Source: an uncultured Saprospiraceae bacterium
GTDB taxonomy: Bacteria; Bacteroidota; Bacteroidia; Chitinophagales; Saprospiraceae
Assembly (NCBI GenBank): GCA_937921825.1
Contig: CAKZVK010000002.1
Location: forward strand, 19,828 to 83,827
Direction: 5' to 3'
DNA length: 64,000 bases
A program made the translations under genes and the position numbers. Within the stretch, counting starts at the first letter, position 1. Each line of letters begins with the position of its first letter. Of this stretch, positions 27,437-36,347 are shown piece by piece. Below the pieces are notes generated by a model. That model was not told the origin of the DNA and searched no databases. It worked only from the letters and a program-made list of their open reading frames with translations.

Positions 27437-29557
27437 TTAGAAGAAGGTCGACCTATCATCTTTGATGTCTGCCCTCTTAGTCATATTTCTTATGAGACTG
27501 AAATCAACTTGACTCTTAGTTGCTTGTGCTAAGCCACTCTTGATTACAGGAATATTCGTAGGCGCACCTGGCTCTATTCTACTTAAAGGTTGTATCACAA
27601 ATACACCAGTCTCACCTACTATCGGCTTAGATACTGCCTGTATAGGAGTAGTAAATAAAGTAGCTAATACCTCTGGCTCGTTTCCTAGACCAGTGACTAC
27701 TGTAGACTTAGCAGTAATATCAGTAGCATTCTGAACTGTCACGCCTTGGCTAGAAGCTGCTTCTTCGATGCTACCATAATTAAAGCTGCTAGCAAATTTC
27801 TTTCCTTTTAGTTGGTTCAAGACTCTAGTCTCCAGGCTTGATCTCATAGAAGCTGCAGTAGGTAGACCTTTAGGCACTATTGAGTTCAGAGAAACCAATA
27901 CATACTTATTATCAAAGTAATTGACCTTGTCAGTATATCTATAGATCTCTGGAGAGACATCCCCTACTTCCGTAGAAGGATCAAAAGCCCACTTGATCAT
28001 TTCTCTTGAAGAATTGTCATTACCCAAAGCACCAAGCGTGAAATCATTAGCTCTTAATGTAGTCGAGGTTTCTAATTGCACATCAGCTACATTTCCTAGC
28101 GCTGTCCTAAGACTATTGATATCTCTATTAGCACTGACGATTTCTGTCACTCTATCATATTCTCTATCCTGTGTCTCTTGTGATGGAGTGATGGGTTGAG
28201 CAATAGTGGCAATTCTGTACTTGTCATCTCTGTTATTGTATACATTATCAGTTACTTCTAGAAGATGAACTCCAAAGTCAGTAGTTACTGTATAGACTCC
28301 GCCCTTTCTTCCATTAGCGAAGCAAGCAGAAGCAAACTCAGGAACCATAGTTTCTTGAGTAAATCTTCCAAGGTCTCCACCAGTTGCAGAATTTGATTGA
28401 TCATCACTATGTCTAGCAGCCAAAGTATCGAAAGATATTCCTCTTCTTAGTTCAGTTCGTATACTGTCGATAAAAGTTCTAGCTGCTGCCAGAGATGCAG
28501 CATCCGTCCTAGTCGCTCTCTTCAATATATGTCTCGCTGCAACAGTATCTGCTACAGGCTTCTTGTCTACCATTTTTACCATCAGAAAGAACCCATTCTC
28601 AGCAAATGGACCATAAACTTCGCCAGGATTAAGAGAAGTAATCTGTGTTCTAGCTGAAGCTGGTAACTGATCTGCTCTAGCGTAGAGATGACTATAGGTT
28701 CCATTATTGCTTGTGGTAAACAGAGAGTCATTAGTAGAATTTATAAATTCTGATCTAAGACCATTTAGCTTTCCAGTAATCGCTGCTGAATCTGCTGCAG
28801 ATGGCTTTACCTCGAAGGTGGCAAATTCCACTATCCTCGTTTCTTCATTCACTTCATAGTTTTGCTTCTTAGAAGCGATAAAACTATTGATATCACTATC
28901 AGAAACAGTAATACCAGATCCATCTATCTTATCGAAAGGAATCTTTACAAAATTGAAATCAAACTTGTCATTATCTAGCTTGAATGACTCCTCAGCCATC
29001 CAGTTAGGTGTATATACAGCCTTTGAGACCAGAGTATTCAGCTTTGATTCTAATCTATCTTTGATAATCTGCTTTTCCTGCTCAGCCCAATAAGCACGAA
29101 ATTGGGGATTCATTTCATCACCATTTTCGATCACTGTTTTGAATTGATTTAGGCTAGCCATGTCTAGCTGTCCTGTTTGTGGGTTTCTCCAGTTAGCTTG
29201 AATAATTTCAGAAGGATTAGGTCCAAACTGGAGATCCATCAGTTCATCTGTACTAACAGACATACCTAACTTATTAGCTTCTTTCTGAACTAAGGCATTC
29301 TGGACATAAAAATCCCATATCGTTTTTCTCTTAGTAAATGCATCTCCACCAGCATTGCTATAGTAAGCTTGCTCGGTCTGCTGAAAGGTTCTGTAATCAA
29401 TTTTCTGACCTGCAACACTTCCCATTGTCAGGCTGGTTGCTGCACCTCCTGCATTACCTGCACTGGTCATATCCATCAATATAAAGGCGGCAAGTGCCAG
29501 TCCTAATAAAATCAAGACAAACCAAAAGTTCTTTCTAATTGTTCCTATTAAAGCCAT
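27437..29557 (-). CDS. PpiD-like periplasmic foldase / peptidylprolyl isomerase (SurA_N + PPIC domains)
   Basis: 706 residues. One N-terminal membrane helix (about 10-28, FWFVLILLGLALAAFILMD) anchors it in the inner membrane. A SurA_N_3/PpiD N domain follows (GQKIDYRTFQQTEQAYY). A parvulin PPIC domain lies at about 340-440 (VAARHILKRATR, FDTLAARHSDDQSNSATGGDLGRF, YTVTTDFGVHLLEV). A third, C-terminal region shares the layout of Bacteroidota PpiD/SurA proteins. It assists folding of proteins emerging into the periplasm. Strong promoter with correct boxes about 80 bases upstream. Confidence 0.85.
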   Translation of the reverse strand: MALIGTIRKNFWFVLILLGLALAAFILMDMTSAGNAGGAATSLTMGSVAGQKIDYRTFQQTEQAYYSNAGGDAFTKRKTIWDFYVQNALVQKEANKLGMSVSTDELMDLQFGPNPSEIIQANWRNPQTGQLDMASLNQFKTVIENGDEMNPQFRAYWAEQEKQIIKDRLESKLNTLVSKAVYTPNWMAEESFKLDNDKFDFNFVKIPFDKIDGSGITVSDSDINSFIASKKQNYEVNEETRIVEFATFEVKPSAADSAAITGKLNGLRSEFINSTNDSLFTTSNNGTYSHLYARADQLPASARTQITSLNPGEVYGPFAENGFFLMVKMVDKKPVADTVAARHILKRATRTDAASLAAARTFIDSIRTELRRGISFDTLAARHSDDQSNSATGGDLGRFTQETMVPEFASACFANGRKGGVYTVTTDFGVHLLEVTDNVYNNRDDKYRIATIAQPITPSQETQDREYDRVTEIVSANRDINSLRTALGNVADVQLETSTTLRANDFTLGALGNDNSSREMIKWAFDPSTEVGDVSPEIYRYTDKVNYFDNKYVLVSLNSIVPKGLPTAASMRSSLETRVLNQLKGKKFASSFNYGSIEEAASSQGVTVQNATDITAKSTVVTGLGNEPEVLATLFTTPIQAVSKPIVGETGVFVIQPLSRIEPGAPTNIPVIKSGLAQATKSQVDFSLIRNMTKRADIKDDRSTFF

Positions 29558-29634
29558 GTAGCGCTTTATTTATATATGTTTTATAATAGTTTTCAGGGGT
29601 TTTGAGACATATTTTCACTCCCGAAAAAGATTTG

Positions 29635-29666
29635 CAAATGTAGCCTATTTTAAGGCAATAATCAAA
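29635..29666 (-). promoter_or_regulatory. Promoter of the PpiD-like gene, TTTG-N20-TACATTTG
   Basis: On the minus strand: TTTG (29666-29663), 20 bases, TACATTTG (29642-29635). Immediately upstream of the TTTG box is a GGCCC/GGGCC hairpin (29667-29671, 29677-29681), which may be an operator. Predicted transcript start near 29629, giving a leader of about 70 bases. Confidence 0.7.
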
Positions 29667-29689
29667 GGCCCAAAGGGGGCCAATTGTCA

Positions 29690-29823
29690 CCTATTAGCTG
29701 TAAAAACGGGAATTATTGGCATACTTCTTGACGTTTAGGGTATGAGATTGAGTTTTTATATGCCTTATTCATTGGTTCTTTTAAAAGCTTAGTGAGCCGC
29801 TTCATTTATGGAGCGGCTTTTTT
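29690..29823 (+). ncRNA. Possible small RNA ending in an orphan terminator
   Basis: Between the divergent ppiD-like and mscS genes a strong plus-strand terminator (AGCCGCT at 29795-29801, AGCGGCT at 29812-29818, then a T-run) has no coding gene upstream on that strand. Upstream lies a GGCATA...TATGCC pair (near 29718 and 29757) and a CATAC/GTATG pair. No open frame of note is found. The 5' end and promoter are not clear, so the start given is approximate. May be an sRNA; function unknown. Confidence 0.3.
29794..29823 (+). terminator. Orphan rho-independent terminator
   Basis: Hairpin with arms AGCCGCT (29795-29801) and AGCGGCT (29812-29818) followed by TTTTTTG on the plus strand; the nearest plus-strand gene upstream is over 3 kb away, so it likely ends a non-coding transcript. 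Confidence 0.6.
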
Positions 29824-29969
29824 GTTTCTACCCCATCCTATACCAGGTTTTACACCTTAAAACCCAGTTTTATTCCACATTCTGTCAGTTTGAAGGCAAA
29901 ATATGTGACATTCTACTTCGATCTCAGTCACAAGTTCAAACATTTTAACACTTTAAAAACAAAAAGACA

Positions 29970-30791
29970 ATGGAAGAAACAGCAGGCTTGCTCGGTAATA
30001 TCAACTTGAGCGCTCTTACAGACACAGTTTTAGCATGGGCTCCTAAATTAGTAGCAGCACTGATAGTCCTATGGATAGGATTTATGATAGTTGGTTTTAT
30101 CGCAAAGGCTGTCGGCAAATCTCTAGACAGAGCAGGTGTAGACAAAGATCTTACGCCATTTCTAAAGTCACTAATAAGTGTCCTTCTTAAGGTAATGGTG
30201 GTAATTACTGCTGCAGGAGTAGTAGGAGTAGAAGTTACAGCCTTTGCTGCCTTGATTGCAGGTGCTGGTTTAGCAATAGGTGCAGCTATGTCTGGAACTC
30301 TAAGCCATTTTGCTGCAGGGGTAATGGTACTAATCTTCAAGCCTTACAGAGTTGGGGACTTAGTAGACATCCAAGGAACAGTAGGAACAGTAGCAGAAAT
30401 CCAAGTATTCAATACTGTAATCAATTCTCTTGATAACAAAAAAGTTATCATGCCTAATGGAATCGCGACTAGCGGTATCATGACCAACCTTACCGCTAAT
30501 GGGAAATTAAGAGTAGATCTTAATGTCGCTATGCCGTATGAAGAAGACTTCGATAAAGTAAAAGGCATTATTTCTGGGGCACTAGCTAAAGTAACTGAGA
30601 AGTTACCTGATGAGCCTACTATAGAAATAGAGAAATTTGATGAGCACAATATTCTTTTAGCTGTAAGACCTTATGCAACAGATAAGACTTACTGGGATGT
30701 GTATTTTAACTCTTACAAAGAGATTAAAAAAGCACTCGGCGAAGCAGGTATCACAGTGGCTTACCCAACAAGAAGAATCAAGAATATATAA
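29970..30791 (+). CDS. mscS: MscS-type mechanosensitive ion channel
   Basis: 273 residues. Three membrane helices in the first 130 residues (about 20-50, 65-90 and the pore helix 95-125). The pore-lining helix AGAGLAIGAAMSGTLSHFAAGVMVLIFKPYRVGD is the MscS signature, followed by the beta domain (VQGTVGTVAEIQVFNTVINSLDNKKVIMPNG) and the C-terminal domain. The small form, as in E. coli MscS. A pressure-relief valve in hypo-osmotic shock. Independent transcription unit, with its own terminator. Confidence 0.92.
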   Translation: MEETAGLLGNINLSALTDTVLAWAPKLVAALIVLWIGFMIVGFIAKAVGKSLDRAGVDKDLTPFLKSLISVLLKVMVVITAAGVVGVEVTAFAALIAGAGLAIGAAMSGTLSHFAAGVMVLIFKPYRVGDLVDIQGTVGTVAEIQVFNTVINSLDNKKVIMPNGIATSGIMTNLTANGKLRVDLNVAMPYEEDFDKVKGIISGALAKVTEKLPDEPTIEIEKFDEHNILLAVRPYATDKTYWDVYFNSYKEIKKALGEAGITVAYPTRRIKNI

Positions 30792-30823
30792 TTAGTCATA
30801 GACTAATTTTATTACTCAATTGC

Positions 30824-30858
30824 AAGAGGCTTTCCCATCAGGAAGGCCTCTTTTTTGT
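30824..30858 (+). terminator. Intrinsic terminator of the MscS gene
   Basis: 12-bp stem with one G-U pair (AAGAGGCTTTCC at 30824-30835, GGAAGGCCTCTT at 30841-30852), then TTTTTG; about 30 bp after the stop. Confidence 0.85.
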
Positions 30859-30942
30859 ATTGGTACATGAAATTGTAAAATCCCTTTCTCTTATATCTAC
30901 CCAGCCTCAATATTTCCCCATATCATATGGTCTTTTATTATG

Positions 30943-30950
30943 TAATTTTG
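30943..30950 (+). promoter_or_regulatory. TAATTTTG -7 element 6 bases before the YkgJ-family start codon (leaderless candidate)
   Basis: TAATTTTG fits TAnnTTTG exactly and ends six bases before ATG 30957, which places the expected transcript start on or near the start codon. The -33 element is not a good match. Confidence 0.4.
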
Positions 30951-30956
30951 TGAGGC

Positions 30957-31436
30957 ATGAGACTAATAAACCGATGGCAATCCACTAAGAATGATCACAA
31001 ATATCTCAGTGAGCTCAGCAAAAAAGTTTCTAAACTTCAGAAGTCTCAAGTCCATCTTGCTCAGCAAACCCACGAGGAAGTATTCGACGAACTAGATTGT
31101 CTCGACTGCGCAAATTGCTGCAAAAGTATCCCACCGATGCTTTCTAAAAGAGATGTCAAAAGAATAGCAAAGCAGCTAGGTCTTTCTACTCTTCAATTCG
31201 AAGAAAAATACACCATAGTAGACGAAGATGGAGATACAGTAATCAATGCCAGTCCCTGCCCTTTTCTCAAGGAGGATAATAAGTGTAAAATATATGAAGT
31301 AAGGCCAGCCGCCTGCCGACTCTATCCTCACAGCGGGGAGCAACAATTCTTCAAAAATTTCTCCCATCACAAAAGAAATATGAAATACTGCCCAGGGCTC
31401 ATGGAGATTATGAGGCGACTGAGTGAGGTGGGTTAG
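30957..31436 (+). CDS. YkgJ-type cysteine-cluster protein (metal-binding, DUF3109-like superfamily)
   Basis: 159 residues. A CxxCxxCC cluster (LDCLDCANCCKSIPPM, about 47-62) precedes PSPCPFLKEDNKCKIYEVRPAACRLYPHSG, the second half of the YkgJ (Fe/Zn-binding cysteine cluster) signature. Members bind an iron-sulfur or zinc centre; the biochemical role is not established. Soluble. A TAnnTTTG box sits right before the start codon, so the transcript may be leaderless. Confidence 0.85.
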   Translation: MRLINRWQSTKNDHKYLSELSKKVSKLQKSQVHLAQQTHEEVFDELDCLDCANCCKSIPPMLSKRDVKRIAKQLGLSTLQFEEKYTIVDEDGDTVINASPCPFLKEDNKCKIYEVRPAACRLYPHSGEQQFFKNFSHHKRNMKYCPGLMEIMRRLSEVG

Positions 31437-31549
31437 CCAAGATAGCTCTTAGAGTAATGATCTGATTAGTACCTCCACAGGAGTTTAATATCTAGATTTT
31501 TGCATTACAAAAGTCTAAGAAACTATTAAATTGTAGCGAATTCAATTTT

Positions 31550-31897
31550 ATGTCCAATACCTACTTTACCCTAGTCTACCGCGTCACTCAGGCTATACCC
31601 ACTGGCAGAGTCACCAACTACGGAGCTATAGCTGATTTCTTAGCTTTAGGATCTGCTAGAATGGTGGGCTGGGCACTCAATAAATGTCATGGCAAAGGCG
31701 TACCTGCACATAGAGTAGTCAACAGCAAAGGAGAACTTTCTGGCAGAAACATGTTTCCCTCTCCGACTATGATGCAAGAAATGCTAGAGCAAGAAGGCAT
31801 AGAAATTAATAACGACAAAGTTGTGAAATTCAAAGAAGTCTTCTGGCATCCAGGAGAACATCTCGACCAAGACGATTACGATTATCCGCATGAGTAA
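31550..31897 (+). CDS. Alkyltransferase-like protein (ATL, MGMT family, no catalytic Cys)
   Basis: 115 residues, the size of a stand-alone MGMT DNA-binding domain. TGRVTNYGAIADFLALGSARMVGWALNKCHGKGVPAHRVVN corresponds to the MGMT active-site loop, where the usual PCHR is replaced by AHR, so the methyl-acceptor Cys is missing. ATL proteins bind O6-alkylguanine lesions, flip the base and hand the site to nucleotide excision repair. The stop overlaps the next start by 8 bases, so it is likely translated with the sulfotransferase-like gene. Confidence 0.88.
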   Translation: MSNTYFTLVYRVTQAIPTGRVTNYGAIADFLALGSARMVGWALNKCHGKGVPAHRVVNSKGELSGRNMFPSPTMMQEMLEQEGIEINNDKVVKFKEVFWHPGEHLDQDDYDYPHE

Positions 31898-32609
31898 AAT
31901 ACACCTTATTTCAGGCCCTAGAAATATATCCACAGCACTGATGTACAGCTTTGGGAATAGATCAGATATGTCTGTTGTAGATGAACCTTTCTATGGCTAC
32001 TACCTAGATCTACATCCAGAGATAGACCATCCTGGAAGAGCAGACACCATAGAAGAAAGACCAACTAACTATAATCAAGTCCTAGAGACGTACTTCCATA
32101 AGGACTACCCTACAGAACACGTCTTCCTTAAAAACATGGCGCATCATCTAGATCAAGGAGACTGGTCTTTTTTAGTTCCTCTGAAGAATTTATTTCTCAT
32201 TCGCAATCCAAAACAACTCATTGCCTCTTTCGCACAAGTCATCCCTAATCCAACGATGCTAGATATAGGCCTGAAACTAGAATGGGAAATCTTTCAGTAT
32301 GCTCAGCAAGCTGGCGCCACTTGTGTCGTTATGGACTCCAATGAAGTCCTCAAAAACCCTAAAGCTGTCCTCACCAAAATGTGCCATCAACTAGATATCC
32401 CTTTTTCGGAGGAGATGCTTACCTGGACAGCCGGTGCAAGACCAGAAGATGGCTCATGGGCTAAATACTGGTATGCTAATGTGCATAAATCTACAGGCTG
32501 GCAAAAACAAAAAACGAGCTCTCGGCCTTTTCCAGAACGACTGCAGCCTTTGCTTGATGAGGCTCAGGGGTATTATGATAAGTTGGTGAAGTATTCAATA
32601 AATGCTTGA
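31890..32609 (+). CDS. Sulfotransferase-like protein
   Basis: 239 residues. The N-terminal ISGPRNISTALMYSFGNR (about 7-24) resembles the 5'-phosphosulfate loop and FLIRNPKQLIASFA (about 102-115) the 3'-phosphate loop of PAPS sulfotransferases; EIFQYAQQAGATCVVMDSNEVLKNPKAVLTKMCHQLDIPF is the later typical block. Substrate unknown. It is close to a class IV aminotransferase gene (34273) from which it is separated by an opposite-strand ATPase gene; fused forms of these two activities are known in plants. Overlaps the ATL gene by 8 bases. Confidence 0.75.
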   Translation: MSKIHLISGPRNISTALMYSFGNRSDMSVVDEPFYGYYLDLHPEIDHPGRADTIEERPTNYNQVLETYFHKDYPTEHVFLKNMAHHLDQGDWSFLVPLKNLFLIRNPKQLIASFAQVIPNPTMLDIGLKLEWEIFQYAQQAGATCVVMDSNEVLKNPKAVLTKMCHQLDIPFSEEMLTWTAGARPEDGSWAKYWYANVHKSTGWQKQKTSSRPFPERLQPLLDEAQGYYDKLVKYSINA

Positions 32610-32641
32610 GTTTTATCCGAGGTATCACGTAGCAGATAGCC

Positions 32642-34057
32642 TCAAGAACCCTGCTCTATAATGTTCTTCCCTACCGTATAGCAATAGTAACTGGCTGGCA
32701 CAAATCTTATTTCTATACCGTCTACTTCTATTGTTTTAAATACATCAAGAGTTGTGACGGTAGTCGATCGCAGGTTGTTCTTTTTACAGAAAGAAAGTAA
32801 ACTTTTTAGCTCATTGGGCTTAGCTACATATCTGTTACTCCATTTTAATTCTATACACCACTCAGGTTTGTTATGCGTAAAATGCGACAGAGATACCATA
32901 TCTACCTCACCACTTTTCCATCTACCATAATAGAGCGGCTTGTTCTGATTATGTTGCCACTGTGCAAATATTGCTGTCTCTACCATGCTTCCCATGTAAG
33001 CATCCGAAGATTCAAGAGGTGAAAACAGAGCACTACGAATGGCACAATTAGTAAGATAGATTTTATAAAAATTTGCCCGCTTGAATTTCTTGGCATTATA
33101 GTCTACTCTGTAGATGATTTTAATCAGGAAAGCAGCCTCCAGATAGGTAAGATATTTCTTTATCGTATTCTTAGCGACGCCTGAGTTACTAGCCAGAGCA
33201 TCCAGAGACAGTTCATTGCCTGTATGGTAGGCTAGATACGTGAATAGAGAATTTAATTCTTGTATATCACTGATACCATATAGACTAGGTAAGTCTCTCA
33301 GCAAAACTTTATCTATGATATCACTGCGGACATATCTACCAGGATCTTCTTGCATCGTAGTAGATAAGGACAGTTCTGGATACCCTCCATAATTGATATA
33401 CTCAACAAATTTCTCATTGATAGTCTTCATGTCCAAAGTCGCTAACTCTTCCTCAGATAAATCCTTATCTACATCTATAAGATCTTCATAACCCGTCAAA
33501 AAAAGGTACTCATGAAAGGTTAGAGGAGGCAAAGCAAATTCGGTAAATCGTCCAGCCCCAGATTCCTGACTCATTAACCTCAGCGCAGCAGCTGCTGAGC
33601 CAGATACAATAAACTTAAAGTTATGGTAGGAGTCCACTAGAGATTTTAGATGGCGCTCCCAATCTTTTAGATACTGAATCTCATCAAAGAAAAAATACAC
33701 TTCATCATCTGTCGTAAGCTTATTGAGCTGAAGTACTATAGTGACCAACTCCTCCAGCGAAATACCATTAAATAATGGCGTCTCTATAGAGAAATAATTA
33801 ATGTTCCGAGGTGCTACCCCCAGATCTATAAGCTGCTGGATAGACTGATAAAGCAAGACGGTCTTCCCTACCCTACGAGGTCCCATCAAAACCAGTGCTC
33901 TCTTTACGGTCTTTTCTATGATATGGGGAAAAAGCAGTTTGAAGTACTTTCTCTTCTTCAGATCTACATAAAAGGCAGCTATACTACCCTTAGCCCACCA
34001 AGGATTTTCAAACCTGATTCTATCATAAACTTGTTGTTTTGAAAACTTTATGGCCAT
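32642..34057 (-). CDS. AAA ATPase with DUF4143 domain
   Basis: 471 residues. Walker A GPRRVGKTVLL (59-69), Walker B VYFFFDEIQYL (about 118-128), a sensor SGSAAAALR, an ESGAGRFTEFALPPLTFHEYLF block, and a C-terminal DUF4143 region ending in a nuclease-like fold segment (GEVDMVSLSHFTHNKPEWCIELKWS, where D/E-x-E-x-K-like residues appear). This family is spread horizontally and recurs as isolated genes; a role in DNA or toxin-antitoxin biology is suspected but not proven. It is placed on the opposite strand between two genes that could be functional partners, suggesting a later insertion. Confidence 0.85.
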   Translation of the reverse strand: MAIKFSKQQVYDRIRFENPWWAKGSIAAFYVDLKKRKYFKLLFPHIIEKTVKRALVLMGPRRVGKTVLLYQSIQQLIDLGVAPRNINYFSIETPLFNGISLEELVTIVLQLNKLTTDDEVYFFFDEIQYLKDWERHLKSLVDSYHNFKFIVSGSAAAALRLMSQESGAGRFTEFALPPLTFHEYLFLTGYEDLIDVDKDLSEEELATLDMKTINEKFVEYINYGGYPELSLSTTMQEDPGRYVRSDIIDKVLLRDLPSLYGISDIQELNSLFTYLAYHTGNELSLDALASNSGVAKNTIKKYLTYLEAAFLIKIIYRVDYNAKKFKRANFYKIYLTNCAIRSALFSPLESSDAYMGSMVETAIFAQWQHNQNKPLYYGRWKSGEVDMVSLSHFTHNKPEWCIELKWSNRYVAKPNELKSLLSFCKKNNLRSTTVTTLDVFKTIEVDGIEIRFVPASYYCYTVGKNIIEQGS

Positions 34058-34272
34058 ATAAGATCAAACTTTTGATTCTATACTCCGAATATAAGACCTA
34101 TAAGGTTAATATGCATTCATTATTACAATAATTGGTAATTTAACATCATTATAATAACTCTCTAGATTCGACTTAGTTCTTTTAGTATCATTTAATTGAT
34201 CTTATAATACTTGTTTAAAATTCTACTGTTGTTAAATAATACGGTATCATTGATATTAGAAACTAATAAACC

Positions 34273-35175
34273 ATGTTACAAAAATTCAACCCCCTCAATA
34301 AAGACCTCCTCATCTATGTCAAAGATGGACTTTACCACAGATCAGAAGCCAAGGTGTCTGTCTTCGATAGTGTCGTCCAGGGAGGAGATGCGGTCTGGGA
34401 AGGCTTAAGAGTTTACAGAGGTGGGATCTTTGCTTTTGATAGACATCTAGAAAGATTGATGGCTTCGGCTAAGGCCATGCACTTCCAGAATGTCCCGACT
34501 AGGAAAGAAATTTCTCAGGCGGTCTTCGAGACACTAAAGGCCAATAAGATGGATGACGGTGTTCATATCCGTCTGACTTTGACGAGAGGAGAAAAGAGGA
34601 CTTCTGGAATGGATCCTCGACTCAATGATATGGGTTGTACTTTGATCATCGTTCCAGAACACAAGCCTCCTGTGTATGACAATGAAAATGGTATCAAAAT
34701 CATCACTTCTTCTATAAGAAGGAATTCTCCGAATCATCTTGATTCTAAGATCCACCACAATAATCTTATCAATAATATCCTCGCAAAAATCGAATCCAAT
34801 GTGGCGGGTGCAGATGCGGCACTGATGTTAGATGCCTATGGTTTTGCTGCAGAGCTGAACGGGACCAATATCTTTATAGTCAAGAAAAATATCCTCTATA
34901 CCCCTTTTGCCAATGCTTGCTTGCATGGTATCACTAGAGGATTGATCATAGAAATAGCAAAGGAAGAAGGCATAGAAGTCTACGAAAAGGATCTTTCTCT
35001 GACTGAACTATATAGTGCTGATGAGGTCTTTTGTACTGGAACTATGGGAGAACTGACCCCAATTATGGCTATAGACGAAAGAAAAATCGAAAATTACCAC
35101 GGTTCTGCAGTGATGAAACAGCTTATTAAGGCCTTTGAAGCCAAAATTCCTCAATATTCTATCCCAATTAGCTGA
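34273..35175 (+). CDS. Class IV PLP aminotransferase (branched-chain / D-amino acid type)
   Basis: 300 residues. Fold-type IV landmarks: VQGGDAVWEGLRVYRGGIFAFDRHLERL (about 36-62), HIRLTLTRG (98-106), PLP Lys159 in HLDSKIHHNNLINN, and AAELNGTNIFIVKK with GITRGLIIEIAKE in the second half. Transfers amino groups between 2-oxo acids and branched-chain or D-amino acids; also used for aminodeoxychorismate lyase. The Arg/Gly pattern suggests BCAT-like or D-AAT-like. Precise substrate not assigned. Independent of the neighbouring ATPase gene (opposite strand). Confidence 0.85.
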   Translation: MLQKFNPLNKDLLIYVKDGLYHRSEAKVSVFDSVVQGGDAVWEGLRVYRGGIFAFDRHLERLMASAKAMHFQNVPTRKEISQAVFETLKANKMDDGVHIRLTLTRGEKRTSGMDPRLNDMGCTLIIVPEHKPPVYDNENGIKIITSSIRRNSPNHLDSKIHHNNLINNILAKIESNVAGADAALMLDAYGFAAELNGTNIFIVKKNILYTPFANACLHGITRGLIIEIAKEEGIEVYEKDLSLTELYSADEVFCTGTMGELTPIMAIDERKIENYHGSAVMKQLIKAFEAKIPQYSIPIS

Positions 35176-35257
35176 TAGTAAGCAAGAGTGATACAATAAG
35201 TGCTCCCCGATATATGTTATATGGGCGAGTAAATTGTTATTTCACCAATCCGAATAC

Positions 35258-35497
35258 ATGGAGCAAAACTACACTACAAACCTCGTTTTAAAATATTTAT
35301 ACCGCGAAACTTCTCTCACACAAACTCTTGAAATAGAGCATTCTATAGAGAATGATAAAGATGTCAGAGATGTATACTTAAGATTAAAAGCTGGCTACAA
35401 GAAGCTACCTAAAGTACTTTTTTATCCTAAAGATGAGACTGTAAGTAATATATTGTCGTATAGTGCTCACAGTCCTGCTTTAGATTGCAGTTACTAG
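35258..35497 (+). CDS. Small conserved-looking Bacteroidota protein
   Basis: 79 residues from ATG 35258 (MEQNYTTNLVLKYLYRETSL); an upstream TTG extension is less likely. N-terminal Leu/Tyr-rich helices followed by a C-terminal region (KLPKVLFYPKDETVSNILSYSAHSP). It resembles short, widely shared Bacteroidota proteins without assigned function. No signal peptide, so probably cytoplasmic. A strong terminator (35525) closes the unit. Confidence 0.6.
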   Translation: MEQNYTTNLVLKYLYRETSLTQTLEIEHSIENDKDVRDVYLRLKAGYKKLPKVLFYPKDETVSNILSYSAHSPALDCSY

Positions 35498-35524
35498 GAG
35501 CTTTTCTGACGGTAAGAAGAAATG

Positions 35525-35559
35525 AAGAGGTTGTCTCACAGAGGCAGCCTCTTTTTTTA
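35525..35559 (+). terminator. Intrinsic terminator after the small conserved protein
   Basis: A 13-bp stem with G-U pairs (AAGAGGTTGTCTC at 35525-35537, GAGGCAGCCTCTT at 35541-35553) with a three-base loop and a TTTTTT tail. Confidence 0.85.
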
Positions 35560-35618
35560 CTACTACCTTCTAAATCCTTCTATCTAAAATCGCAAAAAAC
35601 TTAGTCCAGACACAAACC

Positions 35619-36320
35619 CTACTCTACTTTCAAAAACCTTAAAGTCGAGATCGCCTCCCCTCCCATATTTCGCAACACTATAAAATAGGGACCACTAGCC
35701 AAAGCTGAAATATCATGCGCACTTCCTAAGATATGCCTTCTCTCCTCCACCAAGTCGCCATCTATAGTATAGATCAAAAAGCTACTGACCTGACCATCAT
35801 TGGTTAGAAAGAACTGATGCTGAGAAGGATTAGGATAAAGCTCAACCTTTGGAAGGTCTGTTAGTTCCTCTATACGAGTAGGCCAGTCTTTATCGAATTT
35901 GAAATTATAGCTGACTAAGGTATCATGAGGCTCCTCCACACAGTCACTCAGTAAGTGTAAAGTCACGCATCCTTCAACGAAATCATCTTCAGTATAAATG
36001 CCCAACTGAGAATAGGTGATAGTAGAATCGGATTGGAGGCTGTTTGAATAATCATCTTCGCAAATACTATTTCTAAAACCCTCCGCATAACAAAGGATGA
36101 CGTCATAAATATATCCAACTCTCCATTGTGTAGGCTGCTCTGGTAAAGTTTCAAAAGTCCAGTGAAAAGAAGTATCTACAGCAAAATGATTAGTTATAGA
36201 AAATTCGATCTTTATTATATTCTCAGAAGTATACCCAGAGTTAGAATTAAGTCTGATCTCTAACTGACCGCTTGCAAAGCTGCATGTAAAGAGAAGTGCT
36301 GCTAAAAGAATATTTTTCAT
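35619..36320 (-). CDS. Secreted protein with T9SS type A sorting domain
   Basis: 233 residues. Signal peptide MKNILLAALLFTCSFASGQ. A middle part with several Cys (CYAEGFRNSICEDD, DCVEEPHD) and a C-terminal sorting domain (VELYPNPSQHQFFLTNDGQ, GDLVEERRHI, GPYFIVLRNMGG, FLKVE) with the YPNP start that directs export by the type IX system. Cargo function unknown. Lies downstream of bshA on the same strand, 27 bp apart, but probably unrelated. Confidence 0.7.
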   Translation of the reverse strand: MKNILLAALLFTCSFASGQLEIRLNSNSGYTSENIIKIEFSITNHFAVDTSFHWTFETLPEQPTQWRVGYIYDVILCYAEGFRNSICEDDYSNSLQSDSTITYSQLGIYTEDDFVEGCVTLHLLSDCVEEPHDTLVSYNFKFDKDWPTRIEELTDLPKVELYPNPSQHQFFLTNDGQVSSFLIYTIDGDLVEERRHILGSAHDISALASGPYFIVLRNMGGEAISTLRFLKVE

Positions 36321-36347
36321 GGAAGTTCTATCCTAATATACAACTCA

